Assembly (NCBI GenBank): GCA_941918925.1
Contig: OW799236.1
Location: 70,398,465-70,462,464 of the forward strand
From: Phyto melanocephala
Taxonomy: Eukaryota > Arthropoda > Insecta > Diptera > Rhinophoridae
DNA: 64,000 bases
Direction: 5' to 3'
The notes beneath the pieces were generated by a model. The model searched no databases. It saw nothing but the letters and a program-made list of their open reading frames with translations, and was not told the DNA's origin. Positions 45,702-55,700 of the stretch are shown here, piece by piece. How positions within the stretch are numbered: position 1 is the first letter of the stretch; each line of letters begins with the position of its first letter. Position numbers and translations under genes: made by a program.

Positions 45702-45860
45702 CTGCCTGTTCAACGATGTCGAAAGAAAACCCAAGCGAAATTTCATTCGTACAAATACGTTGAAAACAAAAACAAATTTTTAGTTTTTGTTGTTGATTTC
45801 AATACATTTGTACGAATGAAATTTCGCTTGGGTTTTCTTTCGACATCGTTGAACAGGCAG
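45702..45860. mobile_element. 159-bp near-perfect palindromic MITE
   Basis: CTGCCTGTTCAACGATGTCG at the left is exactly mirrored at the right, with arms of about 60 bases or more joined by a short AT-rich loop. TAA occurs on both sides (45699-45701 and 45861-45863), a 3-bp duplication of the PIF/Harbinger type. It starts two bases after the mariner's TA duplication. Confidence 0.85.
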
Positions 45861-45863
45861 TAA

Positions 45864-47284
45864 GTAAATAAAGTTCCTAGGTAATTTTGATCAAGCTAAA
45901 GGCACAAAGGAATAAGCCGTATTCTCGAAAAAGTGAAAAATCTGTTAAAAGAAACTAACTGATATGTAATCACAAAAACACAAATGCGATTTTTACAGCT
46001 TCTAAAGAACTAAAAGGAGAGATATGGGTATGCAAAGAAAAGAATTGATCAGCAGATGACCGCTACTACAAAATGGAGTAAAACAAATTTATATGTGGGT
46101 TAAATCCAGTAACTAAAAATTTACTTACTTTAAGCCCTTCTATATTGGTATCGAACCAAATGGATTTTCCGATATAAGACAGTAGAGTTCAATTCACAAT
46201 CGAAGATAATGTCGGAAATAGTAAAGCGAAATGTTTTATAACTTTAAATCTGAAATCGAAGCTAAGATACGATGTGGTCTCTGTATCTCTGTATATGATA
46301 GCGATGGGTATTTTTAGATTAGGAACTGCCAAATCGATCATTCTTACTTACATAAAATCTTTGGGCCATTTTTTTAGTTGACTTCCGATCTCCCTGACTT
46401 AGTAATATTTTTATCATCTGTTGGCAACTTACAAAATTTTAAAGACATATTGGAACAGGCACATTTTAATAACGGGCATGTATAAATTATTTTATTATAT
46501 TTTAATATTTAAAAACAATACTGATTTTACATAATAAGTAAATAGTATTTCGAACTATGAAAGTTATTGCTCAGATCTTCAGAACTGCAGGTAATCCGGC
46601 CTTATTTATTATACATTTATTTGTGTTCTTATACCCATGCATTTTATCTCTCTTAATTTTTGTGTGCGTTGCTAATAATGAAGACTCGTTTTATACCACA
46701 TTTAATGGCTTATATGAAATGTTTTTCATCATCCTGTGTATGTATTTTTTTGTGTAGTCTTTATGCTCGACATTTAATTGTTGCAAAATAGGAAAACCCA
46801 AAAAAACTATTGCGAATAAAGCATTAAAAATTTCATTTGTTCTTAAAAGCATATTTAACTCGTTTTTAATGAGTTTTATGAATAAAAAATATTCATGTAA
46901 TTTTTAGTTTTGTTTTGAAAAAAATAAGGTGCCATATAATTTTTATTATTCTAGTAAATGTATATCGTCAGCTAAAATAAAAACAGCTTTGTCTCAAACA
47001 TACGTTTGTTTAATAAATGCGTTTATTTTATTTTAATCATCTTTGCATACGCACGAAAATATTATGCATTAAACAAAGATTTCATTTTAATTACAAATTA
47101 ATGTTAATGAATGAGAGTTGTCTTCACCGTAATGTCCTTTTATTCATGGAAACTGTTTTTATTTTATATATTGTAATCTTTAAAAAATTTAAGTCTTGTA
47201 AAAGAGATATATTGTAAGATATTGTATAAAAGATACTGCAGCCAAAAACTTAGTTCGCATTGTCACACCATGACAAGGGATGCC
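45864..47284. other. No gene recognised over 1.4 kb
   Basis: AT-rich. A GATATGGGTATGC patch near 46020 and short frames at 46557-46757 and 47017-47217 have no recognisable similarity. The hydrophobic 66-codon frame at 46557 is probably chance in T-rich DNA. Confidence 0.4.
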
Positions 47285-47415
47285 AAAATGAATAACCTTA
47301 GACTTCAATTGAGAGGTAAGTTTCTCGAAATCAACTTATCATCTAAATTTGGTAAGAATCGATGGCAGGGGTAGCCGTATGTCACATAGCGTCATCCTGT
47401 TGAAACAACATCTCA
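47285..47415 (-). pseudogene. Mariner-type transposase fragment around the second Asp
   Basis: The minus strand gives EMLFQQDDAM, a stop, HTATPAID, then in a shifted frame DDKLISRNLPLN. These line up with EMWFQQDGATCHTANATID and NKLISRNGPVN of the ORF at 44888. It is frameshifted and stop-bearing, of the same lineage as the 44775 element. Confidence 0.65.
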
Positions 47416-47639
47416 ATTTATATCATGCATATTCAAACAAAAAAAAAATCGTACATTATGGTGCAAAAATAACTTTTCTAATAAGGTACGATGATGCAAT
47501 CGATGTATAAACCGAACCAAACAGCGCACTTTCGTTGTAATCTTTTTACCAAAAACTCAATAAGTAAAACAATTAACTTCATTGCTAAACACAAATTTGC
47601 GATAAAATATTAGTCAAATAACGCAAAAAAAAAATGAAT

Positions 47640-47990
47640 GGTTATTTGCCAGAAGATACTGATTATAAACTGTGATCCAACTGAAATGCATGACTTAAAT
47701 TATGAATCACACCTTAATATCAAGTTTCTACCCAACTCAATTTGACATTTCTTTGTGCCAGTGTTTGTCAAATTTTACAATTGAGAGGTACACAATTGAG
47801 CAGCACGTTCAAGCTTTTACGAAAAAGGCGTTCAAATTACAATGCAGAAAAAAGAAACTCTTCTTTAGCAGCGACACACGCCTTTACCTTATTGGGTTAG
47901 TTACCAAGTAGGATTGGCGCATTTGGGCAAATAAGAACCCACGTGCAATAGTTAAAAAAGCCGATACATCTACAAAGAGATTCTGGGTAC
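47640..47990 (+). pseudogene. Deleted mariner-type transposase remnant
   Basis: A frame gives ERYTIEQHVQAF, the usual N-terminus of another mariner-type lineage, then passes directly to RKKKLFFSSDTRLYLIGLVT and, after a stop in place of Gln, DWRIWANKNPRAIVKK. That corresponds to the region after the first catalytic Asp (SDEAHF...NG.VNKQ..R.W..KNPR). The DNA-binding stretch between is deleted. No catalytic Asp pair survives intact. Confidence 0.6.
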
Positions 47991-48184
47991 ATTCGTAAGT
48001 GCAACAGTTGCGCATCACTGCAGCATAGTAAAAGTATAACGTTCATTAATGCAACCTTTGGCAGCACTTTTAAGCGTCAAAAGTTCTTTTTTGCAAACAG
48101 TTCGCAGTACTGCCGCAAATTTCTGCAAATATGACAACAGTTAAGTTTCTGATGCAAAAGTGATCGAGTATACATACATACAAT

Positions 48185-48756
48185 CCCAGCAAAAAAATCT
48201 ATGAAAAAAAAGTAATTTTGCAGGGGTTCAACTGGTGACGAAGTGATTAAATTTAGGTGAAAACACTAATGATTTTAACATTAGCGTGTCATTGGAGATC
48301 ATGTGTTTACATGAATATTTTAATGAACTGCACTCCATTCTAATAAGTGCATGGAACTCATGCATATCTGGTGACAAGTATTGGATATTTCATGTGTTAA
48401 AATTGTTTGTTTACATGAATTCTTGAAGATATTTTGCATGATGTTGCATTCATTTTTAAGCACATCATTTATGACAAATTATTTTGCAGTTAAGAAGTCA
48501 TTTAGAATTAATGCTTTTACACAATTGATTTAGAAGTCTTGTAAATGTAATTCGCTTTGCACTACTTGTAATTTTTTTTTTTGCTGGGAATTGTCTAAGA
48601 TCTTTAGCATGATGTTACATTAATTTTTAAGCACATCAATTATGACAAATTATTTCACATTTAGGAAGTCATTTAGAATGAATGCTTCTACACAATTTAT
48701 TTAGAAGTCTTGAAAATGTAATTCGCTTTGCACTAATTCTAATTTTTTTTGCTGGG
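48185..48756 (+). mobile_element. CCCAGC-type MITE with tandemly duplicated 3' part
   Basis: Left end CCCAGCAAAAAAATC; the inverted right end TTTTTTTTTTGCTGGG lies at 48573-48588. A second copy of the last 170 bases or so follows immediately and ends with another GCTGGG at 48751-48756. The duplicated parts share AAGCACATCA, ATTTAGAATxAATGCTT and TGTAATTCGCTTTGCACTA. Related copies are at 31583 and 25650. No clear target duplication; superfamily unknown, perhaps hAT-like. Confidence 0.75.
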
Positions 48757-49269
48757 ATGGAGAAGTAATTAGCATTAAACAACAATTACTTCTTTAAATT
48801 AAATTCGTTTATACTTTTAGTGTTTTATTATATTTTATTTTTATTTTAGGAATAAACCTTCTTTTAACTTTTAGTTTATTTCTTATAATCAGAAGTCGTT
48901 TCATCGTGTTCCTTATTATTTTTTTATTATAATTTAAGGAAAAAGTTGTCGCTTTTAACATCAACATTTCCAATAATATTTGCTACAACTATTTTGGATA
49001 ACATTTTATATTTTTGCAGAACGTTCAAAAAAGCAAACTACGTAGTTGTTAAGCAGCTGCAGTGCATTGCAACAGCTGATTGCGCATCAGCAACTACATT
49101 TGGCATTACTGCCGCAGTGATGCATAAATTTGCAGCATTTACAAACGTACCCTCGGTTTAATGCGGTTAAAGCGCTGCTGCGTCACCAAGCTGAATTTTT
49201 TCACAAATGTTGCTGGCCAAGAAGTTACTGAGAATGGCTTTTGCTATAGCGAAATGATAACTAAATTCA
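48757..49269. other. Unassigned; GC-richer block near 49040-49190
   Basis: After AT-rich sequence, TTTTTGCAG (near 49012) precedes a less AT-rich stretch with codons for KQLQCIATADCASATTFGIT. The blocks around 48075-48130 (TTTTTTGCAAACAGTTCG) and here share words, so both may belong to one unrecognised repeat. A splice acceptor and exon is the alternative; I cannot decide. Confidence 0.3.
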
Positions 49270-49273
49270 TTAA

Positions 49274-49835
49274 AGGCTATAATACACGGCATGTTTTTTA
49301 CATCTGACTTTAAAATTTGTGAGACATATCGATCCCTTACTTCCTCAACCTCGTATCTTAAAAAATAAAATTTTTGAGGGGAAGAAATAAAAACGGTTCA
49401 TCTTTTTATACTTCGGTGTTTGGTTAAAAGTTTAAATACAATTATTAAGGAATTGATTGTATTTATTTATATTTGTAGTAATAATATACTAATCTTTTTT
49501 ATTTAAAGCATTAAACAATCGTTTGATATGAAAAAGTCAAAACCGTATTTTTTAGGTTACGAGGTTGAGGAAGTAAGGCATCGATATGTAAATCTGCATG
49601 TCTGTCAAAATTTTACTTTTACGCTGACTGCTTTGCAGCAGCAGAGGTTTTTACCAACATCTGATGTCACATGTTTTGACAGAAGAAAGTAGAGCGCGCT
49701 CTAATTAAAATTTTGTCAGATGTCTCAACACATGTTTTTTTACAGAAGTAATGTTTTAAAGGTAACACACGACATGTTCGTATTAGCAGTGAATAATTTG
49801 AGTCAGATGTAAAAAACATGCCGTGTGTTAGCTCT
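49274..49835. mobile_element. TTAA-flanked MITE interrupted by a second MITE
   Basis: TTAA stands at 49270-49273 and 49836-49839. Ends are AGGCTATAATACACGGCATG and, inverted, AGAGCTAACACACGGCATG, followed on both sides by TTTTTTACATCTGACT. TTAA duplications are typical of piggyBac and Kolobok groups; which one applies here is unknown. The interior holds the GCTTTGCAGCAGCAGAG and ACATGTTTTGACAGAAG blocks also found at 59453 and 59839. No protein is encoded. Confidence 0.8.
49330..49583. mobile_element. 254-bp MITE nested in the TTAA element
   Basis: The uninterrupted element at 59453 reads GAGACATATGTAAATCT. Here ATAT is doubled (49326-49329 and 49584-49587) around an insert. The insert's ends are inverted repeats, CGATCCCTTACTTCCTCAAC and CGATGCCTTACTTCCTCAAC, of about 25 bases. 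A 4-bp duplication, or a TA duplication with longer ends, both fit. Confidence 0.8.
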
Positions 49836-50044
49836 TTAAGCAATAAATTGAGGATATAAAGTGGACCTGAACAATATGTGATTCACTTGCCACACAACCA
49901 CCAAAACAATGGCTATTTTTCGGAGGAAATTCAATGGCCGTTTTATCTCTCGTTGTAGGGATATTAATTGACATTCACTACCATATGATTTAATACCGAT
50001 GTGCTTCTTTCTTTTGGAATATTTTAACGAAAAATTTTACGCCA

Positions 50045-50225
50045 AAAAGCCCCAGTAGACTAATCAGTAATGTGCTGGTCTACTCATCTGGGGGTTACGG
50101 GTTCGATTCCCACCAGAGATTCCTCTTCTTTTCTATTGTTTCTTTTCTGGTATTAGTAAGAGATCAAAATGATGGATCCATGTGAGCTCAACAATAGCTG
50201 TCTACCTACCTACCCATTTGAATCC
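50045..50225 (+). repeat. tRNA-derived SINE-like sequence
   Basis: GGGTTCGATTCCC at 50099-50111 is a perfect RNA polymerase III B box with a T-stem. About 45 bases upstream, TAGACTAATCAGTAATGTG could be a worn A box. The acceptor strands do not pair and no anticodon stem forms, so it is not a working tRNA. A pyrimidine-rich stretch and CTACCTACCTACCC follow, as in a SINE body and tail. Confidence 0.5.
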
Positions 50226-51059
50226 ACCAAAAAGTTTTTGAATGAAATGGAAATTTCTTATTTGCTTACTACTGTTGCTTATCCAAGATAAGAAATAATT
50301 TAGTTTTTAGTAAAAAAAAACGTAGCGTTTTTACCGAAAAAATTTGGATAATACTACAATAACAATTGATGTTATTTTCAACTTATTTTAGGAAGCAGAT
50401 TATTTAATAAGAATGAGTATCATATGAATAAATTGAATTTTATTGCTGATGCTGATCAGCCAATAATAGATGTTAAATATAATTGTAATGATAAGTCTAT
50501 GCCTGATAAAAATATAGATTCGAAGATGTAAAAGGAGAGTTGATTAAAGTTAGTGACACTGATGATTATGAATAGGATAGTGACAGCGATGAAAATGAAG
50601 TGATCCCTGGAAATCAAATTACGTACGGAAAAATGTTACAATGATATATTACTTGGGAAAGACTAGTGTGTGCCGAGCATGCTTGTGAATCCTTTTGTAT
50701 GATGTCAGTGAAGATTAATAACTAAAAAGTTTTATAAGTGGCAATAGTCGTAAACTCTTAAACCATCCCATGGAAATCGTTTAAGGTCTTAATTTTTTCA
50801 TTGTAAAAGGTTTATATAACCAAGTTTACGTCACGACATAATATGTTTGTCACATTACCAGCAGCAGTATTTTGACAATTTTTAACGTCCTAACTTAAGT
50901 TGATTTTTTTATCTCTAAAAGGGAAATGATATTCAAAAATTGCACCATTTTCGATAATATATCGGCTTCTTCATTTTCGATTATACCATGAAGACCTGGA
51001 ATCTATCGGATGCTTTTTATTGAGGTATAGCATTTTAAGTAGTCAACTCTTTTTAACTG
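50226..51059. other. No gene recognised
   Basis: AT-rich. Between 50380 and 50640 the plus strand is mildly coding-like with many GAT/GAA codons (DTDDYE*DSDSDENEVIPGN), possibly debris of an acidic region of a transposase gene such as piggyBac. The evidence is too thin to call. Confidence 0.3.
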
Positions 51060-52470
51060 GCGGCCATTTTATTTAGTTTGGCTTGGCAATTTAACATGAA
51101 TAAACTGACGAAAGAATAGCAAGGCGCATATTCGGTAAATGGCCCAAAACAAGATTACAGTTGATCTCAATTTTTATAAGACAATTTAGTTTAGCGGTGA
51201 ATTTTGTTTGCATAAATTGATACGCCAATAAACATAATGCTCGGCGCACAATTGGGACGAACGACGAATTTTTCGTCGTGAATATTCGTCATCAAAAATA
51301 AAATATATTTGTGAATATGAGAATGCATACAATTGTGGCGTCAGTCGAAGTTCGCTATAAGCGGCAAACTCTGCATTAGATTTATTTCTATTTATTTCGA
51401 CGGCGAACGACGAACAAAATGGAACAAGGTGACCGGTGACTATTTTTTATTAAATTTGGATTTATTTCTCAACTTTTTAAGAAAATAAAGTTAGTTTTTG
51501 CTTTAATAATTGTTTAATTTTTTATTTAAAAACATTTAAAATAAATATAAAAAAACTAACCACAAAAATTTGTTTTTATTTGTGTTTTTGCAAATGTTTA
51601 AGTTTATTAAGTGATCTTTTTTTCATATGGTCACACTATTAGCTGTTATACACAAACAAAATTTTTACTATTGTTTAATGCACCAACCCACGACATTTTT
51701 TGCAAACGTTTGCCTATACGTAAACAAGTTTTTTGTTTTTTCTTTGCACAAACACTTAACAATTTTATTAACTATAAGAGATGTTACTTTTTCGTCTTTG
51801 TTGTGCTTCACATGACGAATTTGCACAGCGAATTTTTACCGAAGAGTTCGTATTGTTGGGCGAAATTCGTCGTTCGTCCCAATTGTGCGCCGAGCATAAA
51901 TGAGTTACTAAAAGCGATGGTAATTTTGAATTGTATGTTGAAACTCAACATCCAGAAAAACTGACTGTTTGGTGTACTTTATGGGCTAGTGGAATTATTT
52001 GTTCTACTGGTCATAACGTTATAGTTAATGGTGGAAGCTATAGAGTCATGATTACTGACTTTTTTTCTCATCGGTTGAATAATCATGAAGTGCAGGAGCA
52101 CACAGCTTGTGCCACAATTGATTTGTTGAAAGAATAGCTTGGTAACTGCATAGTTTCACGTTTTGTACCCCTGAGTTGGCGTCCAAAATCATGTCATTTA
52201 ATGACGATAGACTATTTTAACAAATTTAACCTCTTGAAAAACAACATTCGCTGCGTTACTGCCGATAAACGGCTAGAAGTGTGGAAAACGTGGTCAAAAA
52301 ATTTTACCTCCAGCTTAGACTACGTCTGAACCAGCCATATGCCAAAAGTAATACTTATATTATAATGTCAAAGATAATTTTTAGTAAATTTCCTGTCAAT
52401 TTAAAAAAATCATCTTAGTTTTATTCCATTTAAAAATTATATACCTCTACAAAAAACACCCCTATTTATT
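51060..52470 (+). pseudogene. Mariner-type transposase pseudogene split by a TIR element
   Basis: Before the insertion the frame gives RRIFGKWPKTRLQLISIFIR and, further on, a worn stretch ending YANKHN, equivalent to the end of the DNA-binding part up to YVNKQN. After it come LYVETQHPEKLTVWCTLWAS, HNVIVNGGSYRVMITDFF, EHTACATIDLLKE, a stop, LGNCIVSRFVPLSWRPKSCH and, at the end, TSHMPKVILIL. The order is that of the 44888 ORF, but the catalytic Asps are lost and stops are present. A 3' terminus AAAAAACACCCCTATTT lies near 52451-52467. Confidence 0.7.
51238..51896. mobile_element. 659-bp TIR element inserted in the mariner pseudogene
   Basis: Ends are TGCTCGGCGCACAATTGGGA inverted on both sides, with the pairing continuing through CGAACGACGAAxTTTCG for about 33 bases. 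TAA flanks both sides (51235-51237 and 51897-51899), fitting the 3-bp duplication of PIF/Harbinger elements. The interior has further GACGAA/TTCGTC words. Overlapping frames at 51611-51964 run across the right end into the mariner and are not genes. Confidence 0.8.
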
Positions 52471-53046
52471 ATCTTTAGACGTTCACAATCTGCATTTCAG
52501 GATATTCCGAAATTCAATTTTATCAATTTATCAGTTTATATAAATAATCCATGTAATTAATATTTAATATTAGCCTATCAACATTTCAATTCAAAACTTT
52601 TCCTTTCAAGTCATGAGTAATAAAACACATTTTTTTCAAATACATACTTACTTATGTAACATTTATATATCATGTTTTTTTGTGTAGAAAAATTTAATAT
52701 TAAATATCTATAACAATAATAAAACTATAGAAAATGTTTCTATACTGGTTAAACTTTATATATTCAATGTACATTTAGTATGATGATGGAAAACATGGCA
52801 ACGCATAATAAATAAATATTTGCATTATCCTTGCCGTTACTTTTATAGATTCAGAGAATTTCAATTTTCTTTTCTTGCATGCCAACATCTTAAAAAAAAA
52901 ATATCAAAAAAGGCTGTTACTATTTTCAATGAAATACAAATGCAGATATATAAGATAATCAAGTGAATAAAGTACACTGTAAGAAAGCCATAATAAGTAT
53001 CAGAGTTTAGTTAAAAACAAAAATATTAATTTATGCTACATTTTTA
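52471..53046. other. No gene recognised
   Basis: AT-rich sequence with no significant frame or terminal repeat; TTA at 53044-53046 is the left duplication of the following MITE. Confidence 0.5.
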
Positions 53047-53163
53047 GGGCCGTATTCACAAAAAATATTTTAGGTTTATTGAAGGCTTATTTGACAAATT
53101 TCTCTACAACATCTGTCAAATAAGCCTTTAATAAACCTTAAATATTTTTTATGGATACGGCCC
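53047..53163. mobile_element. 117-bp palindromic PIF/Harbinger-like MITE
   Basis: GGGCCGTATTCACAAAAAAT at the left is mirrored by ATTTTTTATGGATACGGCCC at the right, with arms of about 50 bases through AGGTTTATTGAAGGCTTATT. TTA duplications stand at 53044-53046 and 53164-53166. GGGCC-type termini and TWA duplications are characteristic of PIF/Harbinger MITEs. A half copy is at 6687. Confidence 0.9.
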
Positions 53164-53166
53164 TTA

Positions 53167-53674
53167 AACTTTTCCAAATTATAGTATGTCAATAATAACA
53201 TTAAAGAATCCCTTTTGTTAAATACATTTTAAAAACTTCCATAATATGTATTTTGTATAACAATGTTTATTTACAGTGTACAACAATTGAAAATTATTGC
53301 AATAAGTGAAATGCTGATGATGCATAAATTTTCGTGCCTAAACATTTTATTATTCTGCTGTTCATTCAGGCATTTGCGTACGATAAGTAGTTTTTTATTC
53401 CTTTTTTCCTAATGCAAATTTCTTTCATCTTAGTTATTCTTTCAAATTCGCACAATGCGCACACATACACACAATTAAAAAACAAAATATTGCTTCGAAT
53501 TGTTCTAAATCCAAGTCCTTTACATTGCAATAAATAGCAGAATGCATTAAAGACTTATAGAATTTAGTTGTTAAAATAAAATTTAAATAAGTTATTTATT
53601 GCTGCGTATTGAATATTAATGGCATAGAAATTTTATTGTGTGTTACATTTCTATATCTTTCACCTGTGTTGCAT
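53167..53674. other. No gene recognised
   Basis: AT-rich; nothing identified before the family A-prime repeat. Confidence 0.5.
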
Positions 53675-54826
53675 AAGGGTATATATAGTTTTGTCATTTC
53701 GTTTGTAATTTCTTCAAATTTCATTTCCGCCTCCATACAGTATATATTTTCTGAAAGCTTATGAATAGACGAGTCAATTAAGCCATGTCCGTCTGTTCGT
53801 GTGTTGGTTGAAATCAACTTTTAGAAGCAACCATATATTCCTCAGATCTATGTATGGTATCAATCCTTTTGAAATATTCGGGAATGCATCGCTATTGAAA
53901 TTCAGCAAAATCGTCCCAAAACTTTCTGAGATGTGAGCAAAAAAGCACGACTGCCTCTATTTTTCCCCATATTTTTAACACCAAAATTAAAATTTTTGAG
54001 CCATAGAATAGTTTATAGAACCTTTTCTTCTTTTTGTAAATATATTAAACCTCCAGAGATATTCGCGAAAAATTTTGATAAAGCATGCTCTAATCGGTGA
54101 AGTTATATACAAAAAATTTTTTTTTTTAAATATATATTCCAAAAATTTACAACCGAAAATCAACCAAAAGTATTTTGCTCTTTAAACCTTTTGCTATTTA
54201 TTGCACTTACAAGTCAAACATATATTGCGTTTCACTTATGAGGAAGCAGATGCAAGTACATACTGCCAAGTTTTATCTAACAGCTAGCGCATTTCGCGTA
54301 GAGCACACAACAATACAAAATTTATTTATTCATATTTGGATTAAAAATCCTTCCAGCAATTTAAGAGATCACGAGCTCTATTTATATACCATTCACCTGT
54401 GGTACATTTAGGTTACCGCAAAAAAATCTTATCGGAATTTTGTTTCTCTTTCAAGATATTGATATTGAACTGGCTTAAACGACGTAAACTTATGCCGCTA
54501 GTCGCTCAAGGTTTTAAAAAATAAAAATTTTTGGCCAAAAAGCTGACACTTCGTAGCTGTAACTCCAGAACGGTAAATAATAAAAACACACCTTGTAACT
54601 GCCACTATTTGTAGACATAATATGTCTCTAGGATTACACGTCAGAAAATTTGGACAAATCGGCAAAGTTATAGACTAAAATAATTTTTGCGGATACCAAA
54701 TTGTCTTGAAAACTTTAACCAAGAAAAACTAACAAATCAGTTACTAATTTAGCCATTTTTTAACTAGATTTAGCTATATTATGACACGCTGTGCAAAAAG
54801 AAAATATTGTTTTAAGCTTTTAGCTA
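53675..54826 (-). repeat. Family A-prime repeat, reversed, long form
   Basis: On the minus strand the 3' end is ATTACAAACGAAATGACAAA then ACTATATATACCCTTAT, preceded by TTTCAGAAAATATATACTGT and AACCAACACACGAACAGACG. Further in, ATTTTTCGCGAATATCTCT matches 13060. It is cut at 54826 by a deleted mariner. The frames at 53596-53817 and 54175-54411 are by-products. Confidence 0.7.
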
Positions 54827-55357
54827 AAGGGTCCGACATCTAACGTTTCTTTTTTCAACTAGTGCTTATTTTGTGAATGGTAACACTTAGCACATGTCTG
54901 ATTTGACAGATAATTTGTTTTATCCTTCCGCTGAACGAATATGGTTGTGTATACGCTTGAACAATGCTGGGAGATATTGCGACATTACTTTGGCTGATTT
55001 TGCAAAAAAAAAAAAATCATCTTTTCAAATGAAGCTCATTTTGATCTTGGTGGGTGTGTAAACAAGCAAAATTGCCACATTTGGGTCACAAAAAACCCGC
55101 ACACATAAATTGAAAAGCCGATACACCCAAAACGAGTCACTGTCTGGTGCGGATTTTGGTCTTCGAAAATGAGCAAGGAGTGGCCGTAGGCAATATCGAT
55201 CGTTATCGGGCCATGTTGAACGAATTTTTGTTCATAAAAATTAAAGAGGAGGATATTGGCAACATTTGGTTTCAGTATGACGACTCTACGTGCCACACAG
55301 CCGAAGCTACACTTTTTTTATAGCATTTCAAAAAAAAAAGTTATTTGGCGGACCCTT
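54827..55357 (+). mobile_element. Internally deleted mariner-type element (group B, copy 2)
   Basis: TA-flanked (54825-54826, 55358-55359), with ends AAGGGTCCGACATCTAACG and, inverted, AAGGGTCCGCCAAATAAC. MVVYTLEQCWEILRHYF is joined at TTACTTTGGCTGATTTTGC to the catalytic part (SNEAHFDLGGCVNKQNCHIW), the same junction as copy 1 at 15166. Then come WCGFW and ENEQGVAVGNIDRYRAMLNE, and after STCHTAEATLFL it jumps to the 3' end. Stops and a poly-A frameshift add to the damage. Confidence 0.8.
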
Positions 55358-55369
55358 TATATATAGTTA

Positions 55370-55700
55370 CTAGCAAACCCGGCGAACTTCGCCTCGCCCC
55401 AATTTTAAGCCTTCAGAAAAACTTTAGAGTAATAATACAACACAAATATTTAAATTTTCAATGTGATTTCTTTAAATGGAATCAGTAGAGAGCGATTTGA
55501 TGAACAATCTTTTTCGATTTGTTTTCCGGCGTAAAAATAAATAACGAAAACGGTTTCCCAACACGTGAACATGCAACGTACAGCTGACCGTGCGAAAAAA
55601 ACGGAAATTCGTGATTATTCCCACAGACTTCTAGTGATTGGCCTTGCGATTTATTGATTGTCATCGCAAATGCCAACGCATAACGCCATCTATCGGATGT
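55370..55700 (-). mobile_element. Helitron 3' end with terminal helicase fragment
   Basis: On the minus strand the element ends with the hairpin GGCGAAGTTCGCC, then GGGTTTGCTAG, followed by T. A short palindrome a few bases before CTRR is the standard Helitron 3' terminus. Just upstream lies the end of a PIF1-type helicase gene. The extent to the right of about 55700 is unclear. Confidence 0.75.
55482..55690 (-). pseudogene. C-terminal fragment of a Helitron PIF1-like helicase
   Basis: The minus strand encodes RYALAFAMTINKSQGQSLE, then SHGQLYVACSRVGKPF, SLFIFTPENKSKKIVHQIAL and a stop. AMTINKSQGQSL and GQLYVACSR are the last conserved helicase motifs of PIF1-like superfamily 1 enzymes fused to Helitron Rep proteins. 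Only about 68 of over a thousand residues remain, so this is a truncated or non-autonomous copy. The frame itself has no internal stop. Confidence 0.75.

Noticed and set aside
50045..50120. Functional tRNA gene
   Set aside because: Only the T-arm is intact; acceptor, D and anticodon stems do not pair.
51611..51964. 117-codon plus-strand frame
   Set aside because: It crosses the right boundary of the 659-bp element into the mariner pseudogene. The last residues only resemble a transposase because they are one.
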